A stretch of DNA of 64,000 nt from Pseudomonadota bacterium. Its GTDB lineage: Bacteria > Pseudomonadota > Gammaproteobacteria > Burkholderiales > Burkholderiaceae_C. The position numbers were made by a program, and so were the translations under genes. The notes under the pieces are model-generated. The model saw only the letters and a program-made list of their open reading frames with translations, had not been told where the DNA came from and did not search any database. Shown here one piece after another: positions 36,630 to 47,088 of this stretch. The stretch is from positions 1-64,000 of the forward strand of contig JAIUOW010000012.1 of NCBI GenBank assembly GCA_020161775.1. The letters run 5' to 3'. How positions within the stretch are numbered: position 1 is the first letter of the stretch; each line of letters opens with the position of its first letter.

Positions 36630-39600
36630 ATGACGCTTGCCAACACCCTGCGCGCCCTGGCCGCCGCAACACTGACGGGCTTGCTGGGCGCAACTGCAAG
36701 CGCCGCCCTGCCCCCGTCTGAACCCACCCAGTACCCATTGCTGTCGCGGGCGCCTAACGTACCACCCAACCTGATGCTGATCCTGGACGACTCCAATTCA
36801 ATGGACTACTTCTATGTGTACCAGGACATCAAGCCCGACAACTGGAACTTGCCACCGGAAGACTTCAAGGAAGGTCAAAGGCCCTCCACGGACCAATATG
36901 CCTTCTGCTCACCCGAAGTGAACAGAATCGCCTACAACCCCGACAACCTCTACCTGCCTGCCCGCAATGCCGACGGGACATACCGGGCGGCCGGGTCCAC
37001 AGCGGCTGCCCTCGCCAACCCTGCCTGCAAAGATGCGGACGGGCATCCCCGCATCTACCGGTACATCAGCGGCCGTTACCACCGTGCCAGCAACTACAAA
37101 GCCATCAGCATCGCACCCTCCACCACCAGTTACACCAAATCCATCAAGCGAATCGATTGCAGCGCCGCGGGCTGCACCTATGCGCAGGAACTGCAGAACT
37201 ACGCGAACTGGTATCAGTACCACCGGCGCCGCCTTTTCATGGCCAAGACGGCGCTGAGCGACATCATTGCCAATGCCCCCGAGGGGTTGCGCTTTGGCTG
37301 GGCCAGCATGAACCACCTCGCTGTGACCGGCACGATCGCCTCGGGTGTGGCGCCCCTGGGGCCTTTGAGCTCCGGCAATACACCCGGAAGCCCACGCGCC
37401 AATTTCCGCGCCTGGCTTGATGCGCTCACGCCCGGCACAACCATCCAGGGCACGCCCAGCAACGAGGCATTGAGCAGGATGGGGCAGTACTTCCAACGTG
37501 TGGATGCCAAGGGCCCCTGGGCCAATACACCCTCAACGGGCACAACAAGCTATTCAGTCTCCACTCCTGCACCATCCGCCAAGGCACAGCGGGCCTACGC
37601 AAGCTGCCGCCGCTCCTACACGATGATGCTGACCGATGGCTACTACACCGACAGCATTACCGGCATAGGCAACGTGGACAACAAGCTCGGAGACGAGCAC
37701 AGCACGCCCGGAGGGCAAAAATGGCGCTACGAGCCAATAGCGCCGTACAAGGACAGCCATCAGAACTCGCTGGCCGACATCGCCATGAAATACTGGGTAA
37801 CGGACCTGTTGAAAGATGTGGATAACACTGTGACGCCCACCAAGGGAACGCAGGGCGATCCGGCCTTCTGGCAGCACATGAATTTCCTGGCGATCACGCT
37901 GGGCCTCGAGGGTTCCATACCGCAGACGCAGACCAGTCTCAGCGCACTCAGCTCCGGAAGCATGCAATGGCCCGCACCGGGGCGCGGCATCACGGCCGTT
38001 GACGACCTGTGGCATGCAACCCTCAACGCCCGCGGCACATTCATCAACGCGGGCGACTCCAAAGAATTGTCCAGCGCACTGAACTCGCTGGTCACTGGCA
38101 TCCTGCGAGCCTCGGCAACACAGGGTGGCGTGGCCGCGTCAACGCTCAACCTGACCGTCGGCACCAAAAAATTCATCCCGGTTTACACGTCCGGCCAGTG
38201 GACGGGTAACCTCATCGCCACAGAGCTTGACCCCAAGACGGGCGTGGAACTCGAAACTCTTTGGCAGGTTGAAAGAACAGACCCCATCACTGGTGAAGAA
38301 GCTTCCAATAAGTTCCCTATCGCCGCCAATCGCAACATCCTGGCGGGCAACAAGCCCGGCGTCGCCCCTCCAGCCGTCCCATTCAAATGGGCCGACCTGC
38401 AAGCGGCGGCGCTGACAACGGTGATGGGCACCGAGACCACGCCGTCGCTTGTGACGTACCTGCGGGGCAATCGTACCTATGAGCAAGGAGACGACCCGCT
38501 GTACCGCAAGCGCGCCTTCCTTCTGGGCGACATCGTCAACTCGAACCCGACCGTGGTCGGCCCAGCCATCGACCACGGGTATGCCAAGCTGGCCAACAAG
38601 ACATTGGCGGACGCCTACGTCACCTACCTGAACGGCAAGCGCGAACGCGGCGAAGGCCTGGTTTTTATCGGCGCCAACGACGGCATGCTGCATGCGTTCC
38701 GTGAAAGCGACGGCAGGGAAGTATTTGCCTACGTGCCCCATGCCGTTTTGCCCATCATCAACCAACTCGCTCGCAAGGAATACGTCCACCGCTACTTCGT
38801 GGACGGCCCCACGAGCCAAGGCGATTTTCACAACGGAACCACGTGGCGTACCGCCTTGATCGCCACAGCAGGAGCAGGGGCCAAGTCGGTCTTCGCCATC
38901 GACGCCACCACCAATACGCTGGACGCCAGCAGCGTGCTCTGGGAAATTCACACCGGCATCGACGCCTACCGCGACATACTGGGCAACGTACTGTCAGAAG
39001 TGCAGACTGGCCGCCTGATGGGCAGCCGCTGGGGCGCGGTATTCGGCAACGGCTACTACAGCGCGGAAGGCAAGGCCCAGTTGCTGATCGTGGACCTGAA
39101 AACCGGTGCGCTGATCAAGGCCATCGACACGAATGTGGGCGAGGGCAACGGTCTGGGCGGTGTGCACCTGGTGCGCAATGCCGCCAGTCAGGTCATCGGC
39201 GCCTACGCTGGCGACCTCAAGGGCAACCTCTGGAAATTTCACCTCAACGACCCGGACCCCGCCAACTGGAAGGTCAGCAAGGCGGGGGGCACGGGCAAGC
39301 CGCTTTTTGTCGCCAAAGACACCTTGGGCAACCCCCAGCCCATGACGGCGGCGCCGCTCGCTGTTGCCCACCCCGATGGCGGCTATATCGTCGTCGCGGG
39401 CACGGGCCGGTTCTTTGATGCCTCCGACGTCAGCACCACCGCCACCCAGACCATCTACGGCATCCGCGACGAGAAGGGCTTTGAGGCCAATGAGGTGCTG
39501 CCAGTCAACGGCACGACCACCCTGGTGCTGCAAACCATCATCGAGAAAAAGGACGAATCGCGCATCATCACCTCCTTCGACGACACCACGTCTACCCAGA

Positions 39601-40160
39601 CGGTGACCTTCTATGAGGTGTCAGTCAACCCGATTGACTGGAGGGTCAAGAACGGCTGGTACTTTCAGCAGCCGTATTCGGGGCAACGCATGGTCTACCC
39701 CGTGTCAAGGATCGCCGGGCGGCTGGCCAAGGTAGACACCATCGTGCCGGGCGGTCTAGCCTCTGATCCCTGTGCATCGGCCACGCCCGGCAAGGGCTAC
39801 AACTACATCATTGACGTGCTGACAGGCGGATCGCCGCAGGGCCCGTTCCTGGACACCAATGGGGACGGCGTGGTCGATGCGAAGGACGTGGCGGCCAGCG
39901 GCTACAGCACCGAGCTTGATGGCAGAGATACCGTGCTGACGATCGGCGCCGCTCCTCCTGCTACTACCTCTACCTGCACCACGCCACCGTGCACTTGCAC
40001 CACCCCCCCTTGCCCGGACGATTGCGCCGGATTGTCCGGCAGCATCAGGATCGCAATTCTGAGTTCGACGGCTGGGGCCATCAGTGCTGAGAAAAATTGC
40101 GGTGGCCCCAAGCCCAACGTCAAACGCAAGAGCTCGTGGCAGCAGCTCTTCATCCGCTGA
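36630..40160 (+). CDS. pilY1: PilY1 tip adhesin without repeats, operon 2
   Basis: The 1176-residue paralogue of the protein at 27196. It has a signal peptide (cleavage near residue 26), a von Willebrand A region with D53-D-S-N-S57 and YTMMLTDGYYTD, and the PilY1 propeller domain (FIGANDGMLHAF; VIGAYAGDLKGN). A calcium-loop-like DTNGDGVVDAKD begins at residue 1075 near the end. Here the YxYISGRYHRAS segment leads directly on, where operon 1 has the tandem repeats. Length is close to that of well-studied PilY1 proteins. AAGGAG lies ten bases before the ATG. Confidence 0.94.
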   Translation: MTLANTLRALAAATLTGLLGATASAALPPSEPTQYPLLSRAPNVPPNLMLILDDSNSMDYFYVYQDIKPDNWNLPPEDFKEGQRPSTDQYAFCSPEVNRIAYNPDNLYLPARNADGTYRAAGSTAAALANPACKDADGHPRIYRYISGRYHRASNYKAISIAPSTTSYTKSIKRIDCSAAGCTYAQELQNYANWYQYHRRRLFMAKTALSDIIANAPEGLRFGWASMNHLAVTGTIASGVAPLGPLSSGNTPGSPRANFRAWLDALTPGTTIQGTPSNEALSRMGQYFQRVDAKGPWANTPSTGTTSYSVSTPAPSAKAQRAYASCRRSYTMMLTDGYYTDSITGIGNVDNKLGDEHSTPGGQKWRYEPIAPYKDSHQNSLADIAMKYWVTDLLKDVDNTVTPTKGTQGDPAFWQHMNFLAITLGLEGSIPQTQTSLSALSSGSMQWPAPGRGITAVDDLWHATLNARGTFINAGDSKELSSALNSLVTGILRASATQGGVAASTLNLTVGTKKFIPVYTSGQWTGNLIATELDPKTGVELETLWQVERTDPITGEEASNKFPIAANRNILAGNKPGVAPPAVPFKWADLQAAALTTVMGTETTPSLVTYLRGNRTYEQGDDPLYRKRAFLLGDIVNSNPTVVGPAIDHGYAKLANKTLADAYVTYLNGKRERGEGLVFIGANDGMLHAFRESDGREVFAYVPHAVLPIINQLARKEYVHRYFVDGPTSQGDFHNGTTWRTALIATAGAGAKSVFAIDATTNTLDASSVLWEIHTGIDAYRDILGNVLSEVQTGRLMGSRWGAVFGNGYYSAEGKAQLLIVDLKTGALIKAIDTNVGEGNGLGGVHLVRNAASQVIGAYAGDLKGNLWKFHLNDPDPANWKVSKAGGTGKPLFVAKDTLGNPQPMTAAPLAVAHPDGGYIVVAGTGRFFDASDVSTTATQTIYGIRDEKGFEANEVLPVNGTTTLVLQTIIEKKDESRIITSFDDTTSTQTVTFYEVSVNPIDWRVKNGWYFQQPYSGQRMVYPVSRIAGRLAKVDTIVPGGLASDPCASATPGKGYNYIIDVLTGGSPQGPFLDTNGDGVVDAKDVAASGYSTELDGRDTVLTIGAAPPATTSTCTTPPCTCTTPPCPDDCAGLSGSIRIAILSSTAGAISAEKNCGGPKPNVKRKSSWQQLFIR

Positions 40161-40170
40161 GGGGCCGGCC

Positions 40171-40644
40171 ATGCATCACACCCAACCCGCGCGCGGCTTC
40201 ACGCTGATCGAGCTGATCGTTGTCGTGGCCATCATCGGCATCATTGCCACGCTGGCCATGCCGGCTTACACCAATCACATCGCACGGGCTCACCGCGCGG
40301 ATGCACGCACCACGCTGCTGCAGGCAGCCCAGTACATGCAGCGTTTCTACGCGGCCAACGACAATTTTGAAAAGACCCGGCCAGACAGCGACGGCAACCA
40401 GGTCAATGTACAGGACGAAATGCCTGCCGTCCTGAAACAGACGCCCGCCAATGGCGCAGCAATTTACGCGCTGAGCGTCACAGCCAGCACCGACGCCTAC
40501 ACCCTCACCATGGCACCCGCAACCGGCACCACCATGGCTGCGGACAAATGCGGCAGCTTCGTCGTCAATTCGCTGGGCCGCACCAGCAACACGAAGGACG
40601 GCACCGAGCTGCCCACCGACGAGCGCAACGCCTGCTGGAAATAG
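40171..40644 (+). CDS. pilE: Type IV pilin PilE, operon 2
   Basis: The ATG at 40171 gives 157 residues, with leader MHHTQPARG and site FTLIELIVVVAIIGII. The body is close to the first PilE ([22 protein letters not shown]) and it ends in the same two-Cys loop (DKCGSF ... NACWK). It closes the second pilin operon and is 42 bases before ribE. Confidence 0.9.
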   Translation: MHHTQPARGFTLIELIVVVAIIGIIATLAMPAYTNHIARAHRADARTTLLQAAQYMQRFYAANDNFEKTRPDSDGNQVNVQDEMPAVLKQTPANGAAIYALSVTASTDAYTLTMAPATGTTMAADKCGSFVVNSLGRTSNTKDGTELPTDERNACWK

Positions 40645-40686
40645 CCCCGCCAGGCCCCGCTCTCCAATCCCTGCGAAAATGCGGAG

Positions 40687-41328
40687 ATGTTCACCGGAAT
40701 CATCACCGGCGTGGGGCGCATCGCCGCCCTCCACGACCTGGGAAGCTCTTTACTGCACGGCAAGCGCCTGACCATCACGGCGCCGCCCGGCTACCTTGAC
40801 GATACCGGCCTGGGCGACAGCATTGCCATCAACGGCGCCTGCATGACCGTCACCTCGCTGGATCTGCCCCACCACACCTTCACCATCGACATTTCAGCGG
40901 AATCGCTGGACAAGACCGCGGGGCTGGCCCAGCCCGGCCCCGTCAACCTGGAAAAGGCCCTGCGCGCCCATGACCGCCTGGGCGGACATATTGTGTCGGG
41001 CCATGTGGACGGCGTGGGCACCGTCACTCATTTCGCCCAGGTGGGCGAAAGCTGGGAACTGCGCGTTCTGGCACCCCGGGCGCTTGGCAAATACCTGGCC
41101 TACAAAGGCTCCATCACCATCAACGGCGTGAGCCTCACGGTCAACCGCATCGCCGATACCGACGCCGGCACCGAGGCCAGCATCAACCTCATTCCCCACA
41201 CCGTGCAGAACACGGCGTTGGGTTCGCTTGCCGCGGGCAGCCGCGTCAACCTCGAAATCGACCTGATCGCCCGCTATGTGGAACGCATGCTCAGCGATGG
41301 CGCACACCCCCTGAAAGAAACCCCATGA
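40687..41328 (+). CDS. ribE: Riboflavin synthase, alpha subunit type
   Basis: It dismutates two molecules of dimethyl-ribityllumazine to riboflavin. The 213-residue protein has the N-terminal [10 protein letters not shown] and the internal duplication of the lumazine-binding barrel ([14 protein letters not shown] in the first half; [13 protein letters not shown] in the second). It is called ribC in E. coli nomenclature. Its stop overlaps the ribBA ATG by four bases. Confidence 0.97.
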   Translation: MFTGIITGVGRIAALHDLGSSLLHGKRLTITAPPGYLDDTGLGDSIAINGACMTVTSLDLPHHTFTIDISAESLDKTAGLAQPGPVNLEKALRAHDRLGGHIVSGHVDGVGTVTHFAQVGESWELRVLAPRALGKYLAYKGSITINGVSLTVNRIADTDAGTEASINLIPHTVQNTALGSLAAGSRVNLEIDLIARYVERMLSDGAHPLKETP

Positions 41329-42440
41329 CAGCCCCCACACCCGCCGGCATCTCCCCGGTTGAAGACATCGTTGCCGACATGCGCGCCGGCAGGATCGTCA
41401 TCCTGATTGACGAAGAGGACCGCGAAAACGAGGGCGACCTGGTGCTCGCGGCTGACCACGTCACGCCGGAAGCCATCAATTTCATGGCGCGCTACGGCCG
41501 CGGCCTGATCTGCCTGACGCTCACACGCGAGCGCTGTGAGCGTCTGCGCCTGCCACCCATGGTGCCGCGCAACGGCACCAAGATGGGCACGGCCTTCACG
41601 GCGTCCATCGAGGCGGCCGAAGGCGTGACCACCGGTATTTCCGCCGCCGACCGCGCCCGCACGGTGCAGGCCGCCGTGGCCCGCAACGCCAGGGCCGAAG
41701 ACCTGGTCCAGCCCGGCCATATCTTTCCGCTGCAGGCGGTGGACGGCGGCGTGCTGATGCGTGCCGGTCATACCGAGGCCGGCTGCGACCTGGCCACCAT
41801 GGCCGGCTGCACGCCAGCCGCCGTGATCTGCGAGATCATGAAGGACGACGGCACCATGGCACGCCTGCCCGACCTGCAGCTGTTTGCCGCCGAGCACGGA
41901 CTGAAGATCGGCACCATTGCGGACCTGATCGAGCACCGCAGCCGCAACGAGTCACTGGTGGAGAAACTGGGCGAACGCACCCTGGAAACCACGTTTGGTA
42001 CGTTCACGGCCCATGCGTTCAAGGACAAGCCATCACAGGGCCTGCACCTCGCACTGGTCAAGGGCACCTGGCAGGCTGGCGATACGGTGGCCGTGCGCGT
42101 GCACGAACCGCTGTCGGTGCTGGACGCACTGGAAGTCAACCGCTCCATGCATTCCTGGGGTCTGGACGCCAGCCTGAAATACATCGCCAAGGAGGGCAAG
42201 GGCGTGGCCGTGCTGCTGAACTGCGGTGAAAGCGCCGACCAGTTGCTCACCCAGTTTGAAGGCACGGCCCGCGCCGCGCAGGCCCCCGAGCGCGGCCGCA
42301 TGGACCTGCGCACCTACGGCGTGGGCGCGCAGATCCTGCGCGAATGCGGCGTTCACCGCATGAACCTCATGGGCAACCCCCGCCGCATGCCCAGCATGGC
42401 GGGCTATGGCCTGGAAATCGCGGGCTACATCGCCCGCTGA
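41325..42440 (+). CDS. ribBA: Dihydroxybutanone phosphate synthase fused to a degenerate GTP cyclohydrolase II domain
   Basis: The N-terminal half (to about residue 205) is a standard RibB with [12 protein letters not shown] and [12 protein letters not shown], which makes 3,4-dihydroxybutanone 4-phosphate. The C-terminal half keeps the RibA fold ([21 protein letters not shown]) but lacks the expected SECLTGD and RCDCG motifs whose three Cys bind the catalytic zinc. GTP cyclohydrolase II activity is therefore unlikely, and a separate ribA should exist elsewhere. This state is common in betaproteobacterial RibBA proteins. It is coupled to ribE by overlap, with ribH next. Confidence 0.93.
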   Translation: MTAPTPAGISPVEDIVADMRAGRIVILIDEEDRENEGDLVLAADHVTPEAINFMARYGRGLICLTLTRERCERLRLPPMVPRNGTKMGTAFTASIEAAEGVTTGISAADRARTVQAAVARNARAEDLVQPGHIFPLQAVDGGVLMRAGHTEAGCDLATMAGCTPAAVICEIMKDDGTMARLPDLQLFAAEHGLKIGTIADLIEHRSRNESLVEKLGERTLETTFGTFTAHAFKDKPSQGLHLALVKGTWQAGDTVAVRVHEPLSVLDALEVNRSMHSWGLDASLKYIAKEGKGVAVLLNCGESADQLLTQFEGTARAAQAPERGRMDLRTYGVGAQILRECGVHRMNLMGNPRRMPSMAGYGLEIAGYIAR

Positions 42441-42469
42441 CGCGACACATCACCCAAGGAATCATCAAC

Positions 42470-42934
42470 ATGTTTGGCGCAGACAAAGGCACCTCGGACA
42501 AGCTGGATGGCAGGCGGCTGCACATCGGCATCGTGCAAGCCCGTTTCAATGAAGGCATCACCAACGCGCTGGCCGCCGCCTGCAAGGCAGAGCTGGCCGC
42601 GCTGGGCGTAGAAGACAAAAACATCACCCACGTGCTGGTGCCCGGCGCGCTGGAAGTGCCATTGGCCCTGCAGGCCCTGGCTGAAAAAGACAGCTTTGAT
42701 GCGCTGATCGCGCTGGGCTGCATCATCCGCGGCGAGACCTACCATTTCGAGCTGGTGGCCAATGAATCCGGCGCCGGGGTCACCCGCATCGGGCTGGACT
42801 ACCAGGTGCCAATTGCCAACGCCATCCTCACCACCGAAAACCTGGACCAGGCCGTGGCACGCCAGACCGACAAAGGCCGCGACGCGGCCCGCGTGGCGGT
42901 AGAGATGGCCAACCTGCTGGACGATCTGTCATGA
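42470..42934 (+). CDS. ribH: 6,7-dimethyl-8-ribityllumazine synthase
   Basis: It condenses the RibB product with the pyrimidine from RibD. The ATG at 42470 follows AAGGA and gives 154 residues. The motifs [18 protein letters not shown] and [12 protein letters not shown] are characteristic. Its stop overlaps the nusB ATG. Confidence 0.97.
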   Translation: MFGADKGTSDKLDGRRLHIGIVQARFNEGITNALAAACKAELAALGVEDKNITHVLVPGALEVPLALQALAEKDSFDALIALGCIIRGETYHFELVANESGAGVTRIGLDYQVPIANAILTTENLDQAVARQTDKGRDAARVAVEMANLLDDLS

Positions 42935-43491
42935 GCACCGACAGCACCACGCCCCCATCGCCGCCTTCCCCCGGCGGCGCTGCCGGCAAGCCGCGACAAT
43001 CCCGCACCGGCCTGACCTCCACCGGCGCGCGCAAGGCATCCGCCAAATCAACCCGCAGCCGCGCACGCGAATTTGCGCTGCAGGCGCTGTACCAGCACCT
43101 GGTGGGGCGCAATGAAGCCACGGCCATCGATGCCTTCACGCGCGACCTGGCGGGGTTTCACAAGGCCGACTCCGCCCACTATGACGCCCTGCTGCACGGC
43201 TGCGTGGCCGAAGCGGCCGAGCTGGACGCCCTGATCGTGCCGCTGCTGGACCGCAAGCTCGAAGAAATCTCCCCCATCGAGCATGCCGTGATGTGGATCG
43301 GCGCGTATGAATTCCGCCATTGCCTGGACGTGCCGTGGCGCGTGGTGCTCAATGAATGCATCGAACTGGCCAAGGAATTCGGTGGCACCGACGGCCACAA
43401 GTACGTCAACGCCGTGCTCAATGGCCTGGCGCCTTCGCTGCGCGCCACCGAAGTGCAGGCCGACAAGGCCAGTGGCAAAGCACGCGGATGA
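42931..43491 (+). CDS. nusB: Transcription antitermination factor NusB
   Basis: NusB with NusE (S10) forms part of the rRNA antitermination complex. The 186-residue protein has an N-terminal disordered Ser/Pro/Gly-rich tail of about 45 residues, then the NusB fold ([42 protein letters not shown]). The extended tail is longer than in the E. coli protein (139 residues). Placement after ribH is the normal order. It overlaps the next gene by four bases. Confidence 0.96.
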   Translation: MSTDSTTPPSPPSPGGAAGKPRQSRTGLTSTGARKASAKSTRSRAREFALQALYQHLVGRNEATAIDAFTRDLAGFHKADSAHYDALLHGCVAEAAELDALIVPLLDRKLEEISPIEHAVMWIGAYEFRHCLDVPWRVVLNECIELAKEFGGTDGHKYVNAVLNGLAPSLRATEVQADKASGKARG

Positions 43492-44672
43492 AGATTGCCG
43501 CGCGCGCGCAGCGCATCGAACCCTTTTACGTCATGGAAGTGGCCAAGGCCGCCTCGGCCCTGGCGCAGCAGGTTGCCCACGGCGACCAGCCCATGATCTT
43601 CCTGAACATCGGCGAGCCGGACTTCACCGCGCCGCCGCTGGTCCAGGAAGCCGCTGAGCGCGCCGTGCGCGATGGCGCCACGCAATACACGCATGCCACG
43701 GGCCTTGCGCCGCTGCGCGAACGCATCAGCGGCTGGTATGCGAGCCGCTTTGGCGTGAACGTGCCGGCCCGGCGCATCGTTATCACAGCTGGCGCGTCGG
43801 CCGCCTTGCAGCTGGCCTGCCTGGCGCTCATCGAGGCGGGCGACGACATCCTCATGCCGGACCCGAGCTACCCGTGCAACCGGCACTTTGTCAGTGCGGC
43901 CGAAGGCAATGCGGTACTGATACCGGCCACCGCGCAGGAGCGTTTCCAGCTCAGCGCGGCCAAGGTCGAGGCTGCCTGGACGCCACGCACGCGCGGCGTG
44001 CTGCTGGCGTCGCCGTCCAACCCCACGGGCACGTCCATCCATCCCGCAGAGATGGCGCGCATCCACAACGTCGTCAGCAGCCGGGGCGGCATCACGCTGC
44101 TGGATGAAATTTATCTTGGCCTGAGCCACGACGACGCATTTGGCCAGACCGCGCTGGCGCTGGACGACCAGCTCATCAGCATCAACAGTTTTTCCAAGTA
44201 CTTCAACATGACCGGCTGGCGCCTGGGCTGGCTGGTGGTGCCCGACGCGCTGGTCCCGGTGGTGGAGCGCCTGGCGCAAAACCTGTTCATCTGCCCCAGC
44301 ACCATCGCGCAATATGCGGCCCTGGCCTGCTTTGAGGCCGCGAGCATTGCCGAATACGAACGCCGCCGCGCCGAGTTCAAGGCCCGGCGCGACTGGTTCA
44401 TCCCCGCACTGAACGCCATGGGCCTGAACGTGCCGGTCATGCCCGACGGCGCGTTCTACGCATGGGCCGACTGCACGGAAGCCTGCGCCAAGCTGGGCAT
44501 TGAAGGCTCCTGGGATTTCGCCTTCGAAGTGATGCGCCGCGCCCACGTGGCCATCACGCCGGGGCGAGACTTTGGCAACCACGACATGCACCGGTACGTG
44601 CGCTTTTCCACGGCCAGCAGCATGGCCCAACTCCAGGAAGCCGCGGCACGGCTCCAGGCGCTGCTGGCATGA
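43488..44672 (+). CDS. PLP-dependent class I aminotransferase
   Basis: The ATG at 43488 overlaps the nusB stop (ATGA) and gives 394 residues. Fold type I motifs are visible: [19 protein letters not shown] and the PLP-Lys region [15 protein letters not shown]. The substrate cannot be told from the sequence; aspartate/alanine-type enzymes are the nearest by appearance. It also overlaps ybgC, so it is translated with nusB and the tol genes, a conserved-looking arrangement whose reason is unknown to me. Confidence 0.9.
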   Translation: MKIAARAQRIEPFYVMEVAKAASALAQQVAHGDQPMIFLNIGEPDFTAPPLVQEAAERAVRDGATQYTHATGLAPLRERISGWYASRFGVNVPARRIVITAGASAALQLACLALIEAGDDILMPDPSYPCNRHFVSAAEGNAVLIPATAQERFQLSAAKVEAAWTPRTRGVLLASPSNPTGTSIHPAEMARIHNVVSSRGGITLLDEIYLGLSHDDAFGQTALALDDQLISINSFSKYFNMTGWRLGWLVVPDALVPVVERLAQNLFICPSTIAQYAALACFEAASIAEYERRRAEFKARRDWFIPALNAMGLNVPVMPDGAFYAWADCTEACAKLGIEGSWDFAFEVMRRAHVAITPGRDFGNHDMHRYVRFSTASSMAQLQEAAARLQALLA

Positions 44673-45073
44673 CGCAAGCAGTGTTCCAGTGGCCCGTGCG
44701 CGTCTACTGGGAAGACACCGACGCGGGCGGCATCGTGTTTTATGCCAATTACCTGAAGTTCTTTGAGCGCGCCCGCACGGAATGGCTGCGTTCGCTGGGC
44801 CTGGGCCAACAGCAGTTGCGTGACAGCACCGGCGGCATGTTCGTGGTCAGTGAAACCAGCGTACGCTACCTGCACAGCGCCAGGCTGGACGATGAACTTA
44901 TTGTTACGGCGCAGCTCACAGAATCAGGCCGGGCTTCCATGACAATTGCCCAGCAGGCCATGCGGCAGGGTAAAGTGCTTTGCGAAGGCACGATCCGCAT
45001 CGGCTGGGTTGACGCTGCAAACCTTCGGCCCGCCCGCATTCCCGCCCCCATTCTGGAAGCACTCACTACATGA
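44669..45073 (+). CDS. ybgC: Acyl-CoA thioesterase YbgC, Tol-Pal system
   Basis: The 134-residue hotdog-fold thioesterase has YWEDTDAGGIVFYANYLKFFERARTEWL-type sequence with the catalytic Asp in the DTDAGG motif. It hydrolyses short-chain acyl-CoA or acts on phospholipid synthesis near the Tol-Pal system, with which it is almost always encoded. It overlaps both the preceding and following genes by four bases. Confidence 0.94.
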   Translation: MTQAVFQWPVRVYWEDTDAGGIVFYANYLKFFERARTEWLRSLGLGQQQLRDSTGGMFVVSETSVRYLHSARLDDELIVTAQLTESGRASMTIAQQAMRQGKVLCEGTIRIGWVDAANLRPARIPAPILEALTT

Positions 45074-45768
45074 ACCAAGACCTGTCCATCCTCCATCTGG
45101 TGCTCAATGCCAGCCTGGTGGTGCAACTCGTCATGCTGCTGCTCGTGGTCGTCTCGGTGACCAGCTGGGCCGCCATCTTCCGCAAGCTGTTTGCGCTCAA
45201 GCGCGTGAAATCACTCAACGACGACTTCGAGCGCGAGTTCTGGTCCGGCACCAGCCTGAACGACCTGCTGGCCGCCGCCACGCAGAACGCCAAGCAGGCC
45301 GGCCCCATGGAGCGCATTTTTGCCAGCGGCATGCGCGAATTCCAGAAGCTGCGCGAGCGCCGCATCAGCGATGCCGGCACGTTGCTGGACGGGGCCCGCC
45401 GGGCCATGCGGGCCAGCTACCAGCGCGAGCTGGACGCGATCGAGACCAACCTGTCGTTCCTGGCGTCGGTGGGCTCCGTATCGCCGTATGTGGGCCTGTT
45501 TGGCACGGTGTGGGGCATCATGCACGCCTTCACCGGCCTGGCCAGCCTGCAGCAGGTCACGCTCGCTTCGGTGGCGCCCGGCATTGCCGAAGCCCTGGTC
45601 GCCACGGCCATCGGCCTGTTCGCGGCCATTCCTGCGGTCGTGGCCTACAACCGCTTTGCACGCGACATCGACCGCGTGGCCATCAAGCTGGAGACCTTCA
45701 TCGAGGAGTTCTCCAACATCCTGCAGCGCAACGTGGGCGCGCATGCCGCGTCGGCTTCAGGTCACTGA
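45070..45768 (+). CDS. tolQ: Tol-Pal system proton channel subunit TolQ
   Basis: TolQ with TolR uses the proton motive force to drive TolA, which supports outer-membrane constriction and lipid homeostasis. The 232-residue MotA/ExbB-type protein has a membrane segment at about residues 17-37, a cytoplasmic part, and two helices late in the chain (YVGLFGTVWGIMHAF and ALVATAIGLFAAIPAVV). Its ATG overlaps ybgC; tolR follows after 11 bases. Confidence 0.95.
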   Translation: MNQDLSILHLVLNASLVVQLVMLLLVVVSVTSWAAIFRKLFALKRVKSLNDDFEREFWSGTSLNDLLAAATQNAKQAGPMERIFASGMREFQKLRERRISDAGTLLDGARRAMRASYQRELDAIETNLSFLASVGSVSPYVGLFGTVWGIMHAFTGLASLQQVTLASVAPGIAEALVATAIGLFAAIPAVVAYNRFARDIDRVAIKLETFIEEFSNILQRNVGAHAASASGH

Positions 45769-45779
45769 CAGGGACGACC

Positions 45780-46205
<426 letters not shown>

Positions 46206-46211
46206 CGCGCC

Positions 46212-47057
46212 ATGAACGCAGCCGCCGATCGGCTTGAATTCGCACCACCGCCGCAGCCCGGCCTGTTGCGCGCGTTCGTGCTGGCTGTCGTGGCCCACCT
46301 GCTGTTGCTGGCCGCGCTGACCTGGGGCGTGCGCTGGAAGAACGACACACGCGAGCTGTCAGCCGAGGCCGAGCTGTGGTCCAGCGTGCCCGTGCAGGCC
46401 GCGCCCAAGCTGGTGGAAGCGCCGCCCGCGCCACCGCCACCGCCCAAGGTGCAACCGGCGCCCGCGCCGCCACCGCTGCCGCGCGAAGCCGACATCGCCC
46501 TGGAGCGCGAAAAGCAGAAACAGGCTGAGGCCAAAAAGAAGCAGGACGAGCTGGAGCGGCAAAAGCGCCTGCAGGCTGAAAAGCTGGAAGCCCAGAAGAA
46601 GCTGGAGCTGGCCAGAAAGGCCGCCGAGGACCAGAAAAAGCAGGACGCAGCGCTCAAGGCCCGCGAGCAGCAGGAAGAAGCCAAACGCCTGGAAGCCCAG
46701 CGCCAGGAGAACCTCAAGCGCATGGCGGGGCTGGCCGGTGCCACGGGCGGCCCCACGGCCACTGGCACGGCCCAGCGTTCCGCCGGCCCGTCGGACAGCT
46801 ACGGCGGGCGCATCCGCGGCCGCGTCAAACCCAACATCGTGTTCACCGACGACATCCCCGGCAACCCGGTGGCCGAGGTGGAGGTACGCGCCGCGCCCGA
46901 CGGCACCATCGTGGGCGTGAAAATCATCAAGTCCAGTGGCACGAAGTCATGGGACGACGCCGTGGTGAAAGCCCTGCACAAAACCGAGGTGCTGCCGCGC
47001 GACATCGACGGGCGCGTGCCCTCGCCCATCGTCATCAGCTTCCGGCCTAAGGACTGA
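46212..47057 (+). CDS. tolA: Cell envelope protein TolA
   Basis: TolA spans the periplasm and links TolQR to Pal and TolB. The 281-residue protein has an N-terminal membrane helix (about residues 18-37), a Pro-rich stretch, a long Lys/Glu/Ala-rich coiled coil (EREKQKQAEAKKKQDELE and on), and a C-terminal TolA/TonB-like domain from about residue 195 (PDGTIVGVKIIKSSGTKSWD). tolB and pal, which often follow, are not in this window; palindromic repeats come next. Confidence 0.93.
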   Translation: MNAAADRLEFAPPPQPGLLRAFVLAVVAHLLLLAALTWGVRWKNDTRELSAEAELWSSVPVQAAPKLVEAPPAPPPPPKVQPAPAPPPLPREADIALEREKQKQAEAKKKQDELERQKRLQAEKLEAQKKLELARKAAEDQKKQDAALKAREQQEEAKRLEAQRQENLKRMAGLAGATGGPTATGTAQRSAGPSDSYGGRIRGRVKPNIVFTDDIPGNPVAEVEVRAAPDGTIVGVKIIKSSGTKSWDDAVVKALHKTEVLPRDIDGRVPSPIVISFRPKD

Positions 47058-47088
47058 GCTGTTATTGTTCTTGCTCTTGCTCTTGTAC

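Noticed and set aside
40645-40686. Possible FMN riboswitch before ribE, or before ribD at 32713-32744
   Set aside because: The gaps are only 42 and 32 bases, far too short for an FMN aptamer.
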